From positions 1-22,031 of the forward strand of contig JADHOK010000013.1 of assembly GCA_016779015.1 (NCBI GenBank): a DNA stretch of 22,031 nt, in the 5' to 3' direction. Of this stretch, positions 7,240 through 14,144 are shown one piece after another. The notes under the pieces are model-generated. The model saw only the letters and a program-made list of their open reading frames with translations, did no database searches and had not been told where the DNA came from. The stretch's first letter is position 1, and every line of letters begins with the position of its first letter. The translations under genes and the position numbers were made by a program. The DNA is from PS1 clade bacterium (GTDB lineage Bacteria > Pseudomonadota > Alphaproteobacteria > RS24).

Positions 7240-8544
7240 TTAGGTCGACAGGGCTCTTTGAATTTCATGCGTTAGCAGCCAGATGCGGTCGCGCCCCCAG
7301 CACGAAAATAATTCGCGGCCACTATCATCGAGCAGGCGATAGCTGGGCACACCCCATAAGTCAGACCGCATCATTTGCTGGCGGTTTTCTTCAGCCCAGA
7401 CTTCCCAATCCTTATTGTCGACAACCTCGCTAGCCGCTTGCCAATCCAATCCGGCGCGTTCGCAAACCTTTTGCATACCGCTATCACTGCCGGCATCGAC
7501 ACCCTCGGACCAGCTTAAATCGGTAAAAGCTTTCAGCAATTCACCGCCTTTGCCGCCTTGCGCTTCGGCCCAAGCAAACAGCGAATAGACGCGCCGCACC
7601 GGCGTGCCCACCGGGTCTTTAATTTTGCCGAACGGAACCCCGATGCGGTCGGCCTCGCGCTTGGTATCGGCCAGAATGTAGAAACCTTTTTTCGGCGGCA
7701 CCGGCAGATTGCGCATCACCATGGGCAGCACCGGCCGGACTTTCAAATCGACCGGATAATGGTTCGGCAGGTCCAACGTCTCAGCCATGGAGATGGCCGT
7801 ATAGGGGCTGCGTGCCGAGGGGTAAAACTCCACCGTCAGGCGACGCCTGCTGCTCGGCGTCGCCATGAATTCCGGTCGCGTCTGGAAATGACACAATTGA
7901 CGGCACCCGCTTAAAAGCAAACCCGCCTCAGCCAATCGCTCCTCCAGATAAGGCAGTCGGTCAACCCCCCAATACCATTCACCTTCAAAGAAAAAAGTTG
8001 CGCCGAGATAATGTCCAAGCTGCGCACGCAGGTTTGTGCCCTCGGTAAAGATATGCTCGGTCTGGTCGTCCGACACCATGGCGGTGCGGTCAAGCTGATC
8101 GGTATCATCGTTCCAATAGGCCGTGCCGATTTCGGCGGCTGCCTTAACCAAATTGCTCGACGCCGCAAGCGAGCGTCGCGCCAGCTTCAGACTGGCATCG
8201 GATGGCTGCTGCCCCGGGTCTTTGAATTGAAGGTTGTGAAACGGCGCAATTTTTGCGGCATCGCGGCGGCCATAAATTTGCAGCGCCAGACGCTCAGGCG
8301 CGGCGTCGTCCTCCGGCTCATTGACCAGCATGACTTTAAGCTCAACATCGTAGCGCGTCTGCAGTTCGGGCAACATTTGCGCCGTCAGCTGGCTATACGG
8401 GTCGTCGGGCTGGTGAAAATACAGCAATTGCGGACGCTGTCCGGCCAGTCGCCGTGTCAGGCCTTTGAAATTTCGGCGCAGCTTTTGCAGACGTCTCGAC
8501 GTCAGGACAGCAGCAAATATTTTTGGAATAGGTCTCGGTGCCAT
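7240..8544 (-). CDS. Tandem DsbA/HCCA-isomerase-like thioredoxin-fold protein
   Basis: A 434-residue protein with two copies of the thioredoxin-like domain found in 2-hydroxychromene-2-carboxylate isomerase and kappa-class glutathione transferase. Domain 1 (about 38-215) opens with LLYFHQPDDPYS and closes with EGEWYWGVDRLPYLEERL. Domain 2 (about 237-434) opens with VEFYPSARSPYTAI and closes with CWGRDRIWLL; the GxxxWGxDR closing pattern recurs in both. Domain 2 keeps the Ser-Pro-Tyr site (Ser246), where the family's catalytic Ser binds glutathione. In domain 1 the matching residue is Asp48, so it may be inactive. No CXXC site is present, so a disulfide oxidase role is unlikely. Start at ATG 8544 is chosen because AGAGGA lies 8 bases upstream; a TTG 51 bases earlier has no such support. 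It is transcribed divergently from the DUF2256-photolyase operon. The substrate is unknown. Confidence 0.8.
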   Translation of the reverse strand: MAPRPIPKIFAAVLTSRRLQKLRRNFKGLTRRLAGQRPQLLYFHQPDDPYSQLTAQMLPELQTRYDVELKVMLVNEPEDDAAPERLALQIYGRRDAAKIAPFHNLQFKDPGQQPSDASLKLARRSLAASSNLVKAAAEIGTAYWNDDTDQLDRTAMVSDDQTEHIFTEGTNLRAQLGHYLGATFFFEGEWYWGVDRLPYLEERLAEAGLLLSGCRQLCHFQTRPEFMATPSSRRRLTVEFYPSARSPYTAISMAETLDLPNHYPVDLKVRPVLPMVMRNLPVPPKKGFYILADTKREADRIGVPFGKIKDPVGTPVRRVYSLFAWAEAQGGKGGELLKAFTDLSWSEGVDAGSDSGMQKVCERAGLDWQAASEVVDNKDWEVWAEENRQQMMRSDLWGVPSYRLLDDSGRELFSCWGRDRIWLLTHEIQRALST

Positions 8545-8673
8545 GGCAATTTCCTCTTTTGGCGATAAATTGGCGAGACCACCAAGCTTTGTCAATCACT
8601 TGATGCAGCCGCATCGGCCTCGCTTGCTTTACTTTTCCTTGACTGTGGGGCAGTTCGAGCCAATTTGTCGAGC

Positions 8674-8829
8674 ATGGCCATGCGTAAAAAATCCGACCTG
8701 CCGCAAAAAGATTGTCTCGCTTGCGGACGCCCATTTGCCTGGCGAAAAAAATGGGCGCGCGATTGGGAGAATGTGCGCTATTGCTCAGAACGTTGCCGCC
8801 GCCAAAAGGGTCCCGCGCATGACGGATAA
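8674..8829 (+). CDS. DUF2256 small zinc-finger-like protein
   Basis: A 51-residue basic protein that clearly matches the DUF2256 pattern: MRKKSDLP, then CLACGRPFAWRKKW, then YCSERCRR. Counting from the second Met (8680), the four cysteines are 12, 15, 35 and 39, a CxxC...CxxxC arrangement likely to bind zinc. Function is unknown. The family is recurrently found next to iron-sulfur cryptochrome/photolyase genes, as here. Its last 11 bases overlap the photolyase start, which implies translational coupling. Two in-frame ATGs (8674, 8680) are possible; neither has a strong ribosome site. Confidence 0.9.
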   Translation: MAMRKKSDLPQKDCLACGRPFAWRKKWARDWENVRYCSERCRRQKGPAHDG

Positions 8830-10339
8830 ACCGCTTATTTTAGTGTTGGGCGATCAGCTATCCCCGCATCTGTCGAGCCTGGCCGCCGCGCCCGAGGCCC
8901 CGATACTGATGGCCGAGCTGGCCGAAGAAGCGTCTTACGTGCGCCACCACCGGCAAAAAATCGCATTGATATTCTCCGCCATGCGACATTTCGCAGAGAC
9001 CCTGAAAGACCAAGGCCGCGCCGTCACCTATCTCAAATATGGCGAGACCGGCGGCGTTGACAGCTTCGCCGATGCGCTGCGCCTGCTGATAAAGCGCGAT
9101 GGCATTACGCGTCTTCTGGTCACCGAGCCGGGCGAATGGCGCCTCATGCAGGAAATGCAAAACTGGGCTGAGAGCCTCGCCATCGCGGTCGAGATAGTGC
9201 CCGATACCCGCTTTCTCGCCACCCATGCCGAGTTTGAGACTTGGGCTGAAGGCAAAAAACAACTCCGCATGGAATTCTTCTACCGCGAGATGCGCCGCAA
9301 AACCGGCCTGCTGATGGACGGCGATGAACCGCTGGGCGGGCAATGGAATTACGATGCTGACAATCGAAAAAAACTGCCCAAAGACCATGCGCCGCCGCCG
9401 CGCCTGCACTTTGCCCCGGACGCTGTGACCGAAGACGTGCTGGCATTGGTAGCGCGCCATTTCGGCAATCATGTCGGCAGGCTGGATAATTTTGCTTGGC
9501 CCGTCACGGCGGCGCAAGCGGAACAACAATTCGCCCATTGGCTCGATTTCTGTCTGCCACATTTCGGCGATTATCAAGATGCTATGAAAACCGGTGAGGC
9601 GTTTGTCTATCACGGGCTGGTCGGGGCCAGCATCAATATCGGTCTGCTCGACCCGCTCAAAGTCTGTCAGGCGGTCGAGGCGCGCTACCATAGCGGCCAA
9701 GCGCCGCTCAATGCAGTGGAGGGGTTCATCCGACAAATATTAGGATGGCGCGAATTTATCCGCAGTCTTTACTGGCTGAAAATGCCCGATTACGCCGATA
9801 GTAATTTCTTCGACCATGACCGTGCCTTGCCCGATTTTTATTATAGCGGCGAGACCGACATGGCCTGCATGCGCGAAGCGATTGGCGCGACCGTGACCCA
9901 TGCTTACGCGCATCACATCCAACGTCTCATGGTGACCGGCAATTTCGCGCTGCTGGCCGGCATTGCCCCGGCCGCCGTCAATCGCTGGTATCTCGAAGTC
10001 TATGCCGATGCTTTTGAATGGGTGCAACTCCCCAACACGCATGGCATGGCGCTGTTCGCCGATGGCGGTTTGGTCGGCTCCAAACCTTATGCAGCCTCGG
10101 GTGCCTATATCAATCGCATGTCCGACCATTGCAGCTCATGCACCTATAACGTCAAACAAGCGCATGGCGACACGGCCTGCCCGTTCAATTATCTGTATTG
10201 GGATTTCATGATACGCCATCGCGACAAACTCGGCGGCAATCCGCGCATGGGCATGGTCTATCGCAATCTCGACAAAATGGATGACGCAAAGCGCGACGGC
10301 GTCATCGCCAGTGCCAAAGAATTTCTGCAAAAACTGTAA
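8819..10339 (+). CDS. cryB: Iron-sulfur bacterial cryptochrome / (6-4) photolyase (FeS-BCP family)
   Basis: A flavoprotein that repairs (6-4) photoproducts in DNA with light, or senses blue light. The start at ATG 8819 gives 506 residues beginning MTDKPLILVLGDQLSPHL, the family's standard N-terminus; the frame is open further upstream but that part is not homologous. The four [4Fe-4S] ligands are visible as Cys350, Cys438, Cys441 and Cys454, the same numbers I recall for Agrobacterium PhrB. The HAYAHHIQRLM motif (361-371) holds the paired histidines, including the one implicated in (6-4) repair (His366 by this count). LGWREFIR at 308-315 and WVQLPNTHGMALFADGG in the flavin domain also fit. 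The N-terminal domain would bind the ribityllumazine antenna. Repair versus signalling cannot be decided from sequence. It is the middle gene of a three-gene run. Confidence 0.93.
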   Translation: MTDKPLILVLGDQLSPHLSSLAAAPEAPILMAELAEEASYVRHHRQKIALIFSAMRHFAETLKDQGRAVTYLKYGETGGVDSFADALRLLIKRDGITRLLVTEPGEWRLMQEMQNWAESLAIAVEIVPDTRFLATHAEFETWAEGKKQLRMEFFYREMRRKTGLLMDGDEPLGGQWNYDADNRKKLPKDHAPPPRLHFAPDAVTEDVLALVARHFGNHVGRLDNFAWPVTAAQAEQQFAHWLDFCLPHFGDYQDAMKTGEAFVYHGLVGASINIGLLDPLKVCQAVEARYHSGQAPLNAVEGFIRQILGWREFIRSLYWLKMPDYADSNFFDHDRALPDFYYSGETDMACMREAIGATVTHAYAHHIQRLMVTGNFALLAGIAPAAVNRWYLEVYADAFEWVQLPNTHGMALFADGGLVGSKPYAASGAYINRMSDHCSSCTYNVKQAHGDTACPFNYLYWDFMIRHRDKLGGNPRMGMVYRNLDKMDDAKRDGVIASAKEFLQKL

Positions 10340-10352
10340 AGAGTGAAATGTC

Positions 10353-10616
10353 ATGAGTGAAACGCCCAGCTTGCCGACCTTGCCAATGGAGGCGCTGTCT
10401 CTGTCGATTACTCAATATGTCGTATGCGCCAAATGCGCTGACGAATTGGCGACGCTGGAGCCGCCGCAAAGTCTGCAAGAATACGCGGCGATGGATGTCG
10501 GCTTTACCGATTACGGCGTGCAAGTATGGTGCCGCCGCCACAAGGCCAATATTGTGTATATTGATTTTCAGGGGCAAAAACTGCCGGCCGATTTCCGTCG
10601 TCTGGAAACCAGCTAG
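10353..10616 (+). CDS. Small CxxC...CxxH protein of unknown function
   Basis: An 87-residue protein starting 13 bases after the photolyase stop, so probably cotranscribed. Cys25 and Cys28 (CAKC) with Cys60 and His63 (CRRH) form a possible zinc-binding set. The C-terminal half (VWCRRHKANIVYIDFQGQKLP) looks like a compact folded segment. There is no signal peptide or membrane segment. The ribosome site is weak (GAGTG). I do not recognise a named family; a small zinc-ribbon-like protein is the best description. Its stop codon shares the palindrome CTAG with the stop of the convergent SDR gene. Confidence 0.7.
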   Translation: MSETPSLPTLPMEALSLSITQYVVCAKCADELATLEPPQSLQEYAAMDVGFTDYGVQVWCRRHKANIVYIDFQGQKLPADFRRLETS

Positions 10617-11314
10617 GCCGGCACTTCCGCGCCGTCCCAAGCAAATACTTTACCGCTATCCGCGGGCGTTAAACCGTCAATGACATTGAGCAAATAGCCC
10701 GCCGCTTGGGGCGGGGTAAATAATTTTCCCTCGGCGACATTGCCCTGAAACGGGGCCGAAAGCGCGCTATCCACCGTGCCCGGATGCAAGCCGACAATAA
10801 TCTTTTGCCGGTCGCGCCGCGCCGTCTCTATGGCGGCGTTTTTGACAATCATATTTTGCGCCGCCTTAGCCGCGCGATAGCTGGTCCAGCCGCCGAGGCG
10901 ATTATCCGATATCGACCCGACCCGCGCCGACAGATGCGCCATCACAGCTTTTTCCTGCCGCGCCAATAATGGCAAAAAATATTTGCCGATAAGCGCCGGG
11001 CCGATGGCATTGACGGCCAGCACCCGCGCCATAGCGGCAGCCGAGATTTGCTTCATGGCCTTTTCCGGTTGCACCTCATCATCGTGCAATAAGCCGGTGG
11101 CATTGATGACCAAATGCAGAGGGCCGACGGCTTTTTCAGCCTCGGCCAATGACGCCAAAGCGCCCTCATCGGTGATGTCAATATCGGCCCGCGTTAAGCC
11201 GGTAACCGTGCAGCGCCCGCTCAAGGCCTCAGCAAAAGCTGCGCCCAGCCCCCCGCGCGCACCAAAAACAAGGGCGCGGAAATCATCTGGAAAACTTGCA
11301 AGCAATTGGGTCAT
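10613..11314 (-). CDS. Short-chain dehydrogenase/reductase (SDR) family protein
   Basis: NAD(P)-dependent oxidoreductase with a Rossmann fold. Visible motifs are the cofactor loop VFGARGGLGAAF near the N-terminus, the DID segment after beta-3, NATG in place of NNAG, the catalytic Ser in LSARVGSI, and YRAAK as the YxxxK pair. The C-terminal GLHPGTVDSALSAPF fits the CsgA/C-factor-like SDR group. The start is uncertain: Met at 11314 gives the compact MTQLLASFPDDFRALVFGA opening, and Met at 11323 is also possible. The longer frame to 11368 would overlap the HIT gene. It is the last gene of the MBL-HIT-SDR run. Substrate unknown. Confidence 0.85.
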   Translation of the reverse strand: MTQLLASFPDDFRALVFGARGGLGAAFAEALSGRCTVTGLTRADIDITDEGALASLAEAEKAVGPLHLVINATGLLHDDEVQPEKAMKQISAAAMARVLAVNAIGPALIGKYFLPLLARQEKAVMAHLSARVGSISDNRLGGWTSYRAAKAAQNMIVKNAAIETARRDRQKIIVGLHPGTVDSALSAPFQGNVAEGKLFTPPQAAGYLLNVIDGLTPADSGKVFAWDGAEVPA

Positions 11315-11345
11315 GTCCACCATATAGGGCGGCAGAGGATAGCGA

Positions 11346-11747
11346 CTATAAAATTCCGCGCAGCGCAATCAGCCGGTCTTTCAACCCCGCTTCGTCAAAA
11401 TCCACCGCCGCGCCGACACCCCAAACCGGGGCCGGCCAGGCCGCGTCATCCTGGTGGCGCGCAATCACATGCACATGCAATTGCGCCACCATATTGCCCA
11501 AAGCCGCAATGTTCATCTTGTCGGCGCGGGTCAGCGCTTGCAATCTTTGCGCGCTTTCTTGCGCCGTGGTGAACAAGGCGCGCGCCGCCACATGGGGCAG
11601 GTCGAACCATTCCACCGCGCCCTCAATTTCCGGCACCAGCACCAGCCAGTGATAACGCGCATCGCGCATCATGCGGATATCAATGGCCCCGCGCTTGGTC
11701 ACACAAACCGTGTCGGCGGCCAGCCGCGCATCCAATTCAAACGCCAT
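11346..11747 (-). CDS. HIT (histidine triad) family protein
   Basis: A 133-residue nucleotide-binding protein of the HIT superfamily, whose members hydrolyse or transfer nucleotidyl groups. The active-site strand reads QLHVHVIARHQDD near residue 90. The two central histidines of the triad are present and the first is Gln, a form I recall as usual in this proteobacterial subgroup (followed by AWPAPVWG, also typical). The start lies 5 bases after the stop of the MBL gene, so the two are likely translated together. Expected to be cytoplasmic; substrate unknown. Confidence 0.88.
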   Translation of the reverse strand: MAFELDARLAADTVCVTKRGAIDIRMMRDARYHWLVLVPEIEGAVEWFDLPHVAARALFTTAQESAQRLQALTRADKMNIAALGNMVAQLHVHVIARHQDDAAWPAPVWGVGAAVDFDEAGLKDRLIALRGIL

Positions 11748-11752
11748 CGGGT

Positions 11753-12400
11753 CTAGCCGAGCGCCGCGTCGGAGACAAACGGATTGGTCTTTTTTTCCGC
11801 ATCAAAAGTCGATGTCGGCCCGTGGCCGGGGATGAAAGTAATGTCCAGCCCCAGCGGCCACAGGCGTTGGGTGATGCTGTCGATCAATTGCTGATAATCG
11901 CCTTTGGGAAAATCGGTGCGGCCAATCGAGCCTTGAAACAGCACATCGCCGACCATCGCCACTTTGTCATCGCTTTGCACAAACACCACATGACCGGGCG
12001 TGTGGCCGGGGCAATGCACCACGTCAAAGCGGGACCCGGCGACGTCGACCGTATCGCCATGCTCCAGCCATTGGTCGGGCTCAAACGCCAAGGCTTCGGG
12101 GAAACCATATTGCGCCGCCGCTTCCGGCATGCCGTCGATCCAGAATTTGTCATCCTTATGCGGGCCGATAATCGGAATGCCGCGCTCATCTGCCATGGCT
12201 TTCACCGAACCGGCATGGTCAAGATGACCATGGGTGACAAGAATTTTTTCAATCTCAATGCCCTGCTCGTCGATGAATTTATTGAGCAATTGCAGGTCGC
12301 CGCCGGGGTCAACAATGCCGCCCTTTTTGGTCTCTTCGTTCCAAAATACGGTGCAGTTTTGCTGAAACGGCGTCACCGGAATGATTTGATAGCGCAGCAT
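11753..12400 (-). CDS. MBL-fold metallo-hydrolase, YcbL/glyoxalase II-like
   Basis: A cytoplasmic two-metal hydrolase of the metallo-beta-lactamase fold, in the glyoxalase II-related YcbL group. From ATG 12400 (215 residues) the metal ligands are all visible: His57, His59, Asp61 and His62 in THGHLDHAGS, His133 in PGHTPGH, Asp152 in GDVLF and His193 in PGHGP. The segment GSIGRTDFPKGD (158-169) is characteristic of this subgroup. The AGGGAG ribosome site 7 bases before 12400 fixes the start; the upstream extension to 12454 has no such site. It heads the MBL-HIT-SDR operon. Thioesterase activity on glutathione or CoA thioesters is the family expectation, not shown here. Confidence 0.92.
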   Translation of the reverse strand: MLRYQIIPVTPFQQNCTVFWNEETKKGGIVDPGGDLQLLNKFIDEQGIEIEKILVTHGHLDHAGSVKAMADERGIPIIGPHKDDKFWIDGMPEAAAQYGFPEALAFEPDQWLEHGDTVDVAGSRFDVVHCPGHTPGHVVFVQSDDKVAMVGDVLFQGSIGRTDFPKGDYQQLIDSITQRLWPLGLDITFIPGHGPTSTFDAEKKTNPFVSDAALG

Positions 12401-12438
12401 AAGCGTCTCCCTTTTTTCGTGCAGGAGCGTAAAAGTTT

Positions 12439-12467
12439 TTGCCGCAAATTTCAAATCACCCTAGGTT
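12439..12467 (+). promoter_or_regulatory. Possible promoter of the small transcription unit
   Basis: TTGCCG (12439-12444) and TAGGTT (12462-12467) are 17 bases apart and would start a transcript near 12474, about 14 bases before the extended Shine-Dalgarno sequence. The -10 match is weak. Consensus reasoning only. Confidence 0.3.
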
Positions 12468-12487
12468 TTAAACTGTCTTTAACAAAC

Positions 12488-12503
12488 GAAAGGAGGTGAT
12501 CCA
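12488..12503 (+). promoter_or_regulatory. Exceptionally long Shine-Dalgarno sequence
   Basis: GAAAGGAGGTGATCCA is complementary over 16 consecutive bases to the usual 3' end of bacterial 16S rRNA (TGGATCACCTCCTTTC). Ordinary ribosome sites in this window match 5-7 bases. It directly abuts a TTG codon at 12504 that opens a 31-codon frame. The sequence beyond 12503 no longer follows 16S helix 45, so it is not an rRNA fragment. Confidence 0.8.
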
Positions 12504-12599
12504 TTGTCTAGTGAACGGAAGTATTTGAGGTTTCAAATCTGGTGTTTAAGTGTGGACGTGGAGCAACCTTCGGGTCCATCAGCACACGATAATAATTAA
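12504..12599 (+). CDS. Putative 31-aa protein, TTG start, unknown function
   Basis: A small frame starting TTG right after the long Shine-Dalgarno match and ending TAA at 12597-12599. It reads (M)SSERKYLRFQIWC near the start and EQPSGPSAHDNN at the end. The composition is protein-like, with aromatic and charged residues and no arginine-rich shadow pattern. It sits in its own unit with a possible promoter upstream and a strong terminator downstream. The bases coding the Pro-Ser-Gly stretch also form an ACC-TTCG-GGT tetraloop hairpin, so the RNA itself may matter. I do not recognise a family. Alternatives are a leader peptide acting on the kinase gene that begins at 12686, or a non-coding RNA with an incidental frame. 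The spacing between the Shine-Dalgarno core and TTG (about 8 bases from GGAGG) is right for translation. Confidence 0.5.
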   Translation: MSSERKYLRFQIWCLSVDVEQPSGPSAHDNN

Positions 12600-12600
12600 G

Positions 12601-12639
12601 GATTGGCCTTAAATCCAATCACGACTCCAAATTTCGGAG
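12601..12639 (+). other. Two small hairpins following the 31-codon ORF
   Basis: GATTGG (12601-12606) pairs with CCAATC (12615-12620) around an 8-base loop, and CTCC (12625-12628) pairs with GGAG (12636-12639). With the terminator stem that follows, this makes three consecutive stem-loops after the small ORF, as in many small RNAs or structured 3' ends. Confidence 0.45.
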
Positions 12640-12640
12640 G

Positions 12641-12668
12641 GGGCGTCTGCTTTGCAGGCGCCCTTTTT
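12641..12668 (+). terminator. Rho-independent terminator
   Basis: A 10-bp stem (GGGCGTCTGC, 12641-12650, with GCAGGCGCCC, 12654-12663, one G-T pair) with a TTT loop is followed by TTTTT on the plus strand. It ends the small transcription unit just 18 bases before the sugar kinase ATG. It could also act as an attenuator of the kinase operon. Confidence 0.88.
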
Positions 12669-12685
12669 CTTGCCTATAAGCAGGC

Positions 12686-14140
12686 ATGGAAGTTTTTCTC
12701 GGCATTGATCTGGGCGCCAGCGCGTTGAAAGCCTGCCTCATCGGAGGCGATGGGAAAACCGTGGCGCGCGCCCGCGCCGATTATGCCACCGCCCATCCCC
12801 AACCCGGCATGAGCGAACAAAACCCCGCCGATTGGCGCGCCGCGCTGCTGGCTGCCTTGGGCCAATTGGCGAAAACCACCGACCTTGAGGGCGTTCAAGC
12901 CATCAGCTTTTCAGGTGGCGCGCATATCGGCGTGCTCTGCGATGGCGACGGCGCACCGCTGCACCCGGCGATAATGTGGAGCGACCAACGCGCCCATGAG
13001 GAAGCCGCACAACTGGCCGCTGACGGCAAGGTCGCGGCACTGGCCGGCAACGCCCCCAATGCAACATGGACGCTGCCGCAGCTTATCTGGCTCAAAACCC
13101 ACAAGCCCAACATCATTGCGGCGACGCAAAAACTCTTTTTCGCCAAAGACTGGATGGCCGCACAACTCACCGGCGCGCATGTTAGCGATGCCAGCGAGGC
13201 GGTCGGCAGTCTGATGAGTGACTTGGAGGGCAACTGGCACGACGACCTTACCGCAATGAGCGGCCTCACGCCCGCCGCGCTGCCCAAAATCATTCCCATA
13301 GGGGCGCAAGCCGGCACGGTGAGCGATGAAGCCGCCGCCGCCTTCGGTCTGCCGCGTGTGCCGGTCTATCAGGGGGCTATCGACACGTCGATGGAATGGC
13401 TGTGCGCCGCACCGCTCGACAAACACACCGCCACGCTCAAATTGGCTTCGGCGGGGGTGATTTCTTTTACCACGGCGGCGGCGACACGCTTTCCGCCGGT
13501 CTCATATTATCCGCATGTGCTGGACGGGCTGTCCTATCACGCCGCCGGAATGAGCGATTGCATGGGGGCGCTTGATTTCGTCCGCACAAATTTCACCCCA
13601 AAGCTTGATGCTCGCGCTTTCGAGACCGCCGCCGCGCACGCCCCGGCCGGCGCTGATGGAGTGTTTTTCTTTCCTTTTTTATCGGGTGCGCGGGCCCCGT
13701 TCTGGGATGCCGCGCTGACCGCCGAGATGCGCGGCCTGACGCGCGCGCACGACCAAAGCGCCATTGCCCGCGCCGCTTATGAAGGCGTCGGCCATGTGCT
13801 GAGCGCGATTTGGCACGATATGACCGATAAGCTGGGGCATCGGCCCGATGCGCTGCACCTGCTTGGCGGCGGCGGCCATAGCGATTTTTTCTGCCAAATG
13901 CTGGCCGATATGCTGGGGGTGACGCTGCGGCGGGGGGGCGAGACCGATTGCGCTTTTGCCACCGCTTTATTCGCCGCTGCCGTGCATAGGGGCGAGAAGC
14001 CCGATCTATTGGCCCACGCCGCCTATGCTGCGAATGGCCAATTTACCCCTGACAAAGCCGCCCATTCGGTCTATGCTCGATTGCATGAGGGCTTTATGGC
14101 GCGCTTCGCCGACAGCTCATATGAACCATCAGAGGAGTGA
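12686..14140 (+). CDS. FGGY-family carbohydrate kinase, xylulokinase-like
   Basis: ATP-dependent sugar kinase of 484 residues with the actin-like two-domain fold. The N-terminal phosphate loop is GIDLGASALKA (6-16, Asp8). WSDQRA at 98-103 is the substrate-region WxDxR motif. The expected catalytic Asp is Asp233 in QGAIDTS. PFLSGARAPFWDAALTAEMRGL (about 330-351) corresponds to the xylulokinase YLSGERTPxxDxxARG segment. The adenosine motif is LLGGGGHSDFFCQMLADMLG (392-411). Substrate could be xylulose or another ketose or polyol; no isomerase or sugar transporter is adjacent. The ribosome site is weak. It lies 18 bases after a strong terminator, so it either has its own promoter within that terminator region or is expressed by read-through. 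The stop overlaps the ribosome site of the next gene, a crotonase, so the two are probably coupled. Confidence 0.87.
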   Translation: MEVFLGIDLGASALKACLIGGDGKTVARARADYATAHPQPGMSEQNPADWRAALLAALGQLAKTTDLEGVQAISFSGGAHIGVLCDGDGAPLHPAIMWSDQRAHEEAAQLAADGKVAALAGNAPNATWTLPQLIWLKTHKPNIIAATQKLFFAKDWMAAQLTGAHVSDASEAVGSLMSDLEGNWHDDLTAMSGLTPAALPKIIPIGAQAGTVSDEAAAAFGLPRVPVYQGAIDTSMEWLCAAPLDKHTATLKLASAGVISFTTAAATRFPPVSYYPHVLDGLSYHAAGMSDCMGALDFVRTNFTPKLDARAFETAAAHAPAGADGVFFFPFLSGARAPFWDAALTAEMRGLTRAHDQSAIARAAYEGVGHVLSAIWHDMTDKLGHRPDALHLLGGGGHSDFFCQMLADMLGVTLRRGGETDCAFATALFAAAVHRGEKPDLLAHAAYAANGQFTPDKAAHSVYARLHEGFMARFADSSYEPSEE

Positions 14141-14144
14141 ACCG

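Noticed and set aside
8465..8818. N-terminal extension of the photolyase frame
   Set aside because: It covers the divergent promoter region and DUF2256; homologous sequence begins only at the ATG at 8819.
8858..9736. 292-codon minus-strand frame opposite the photolyase
   Set aside because: Antisense shadow; the plus strand carries all photolyase motifs over the same bases.
12488..12503. Possible fragment of an inverted 16S rRNA gene
   Set aside because: Only 16 bases match the complement of the 16S 3' end; the bases after 12503 do not follow helix 45, and a sensible reading frame starts there instead.
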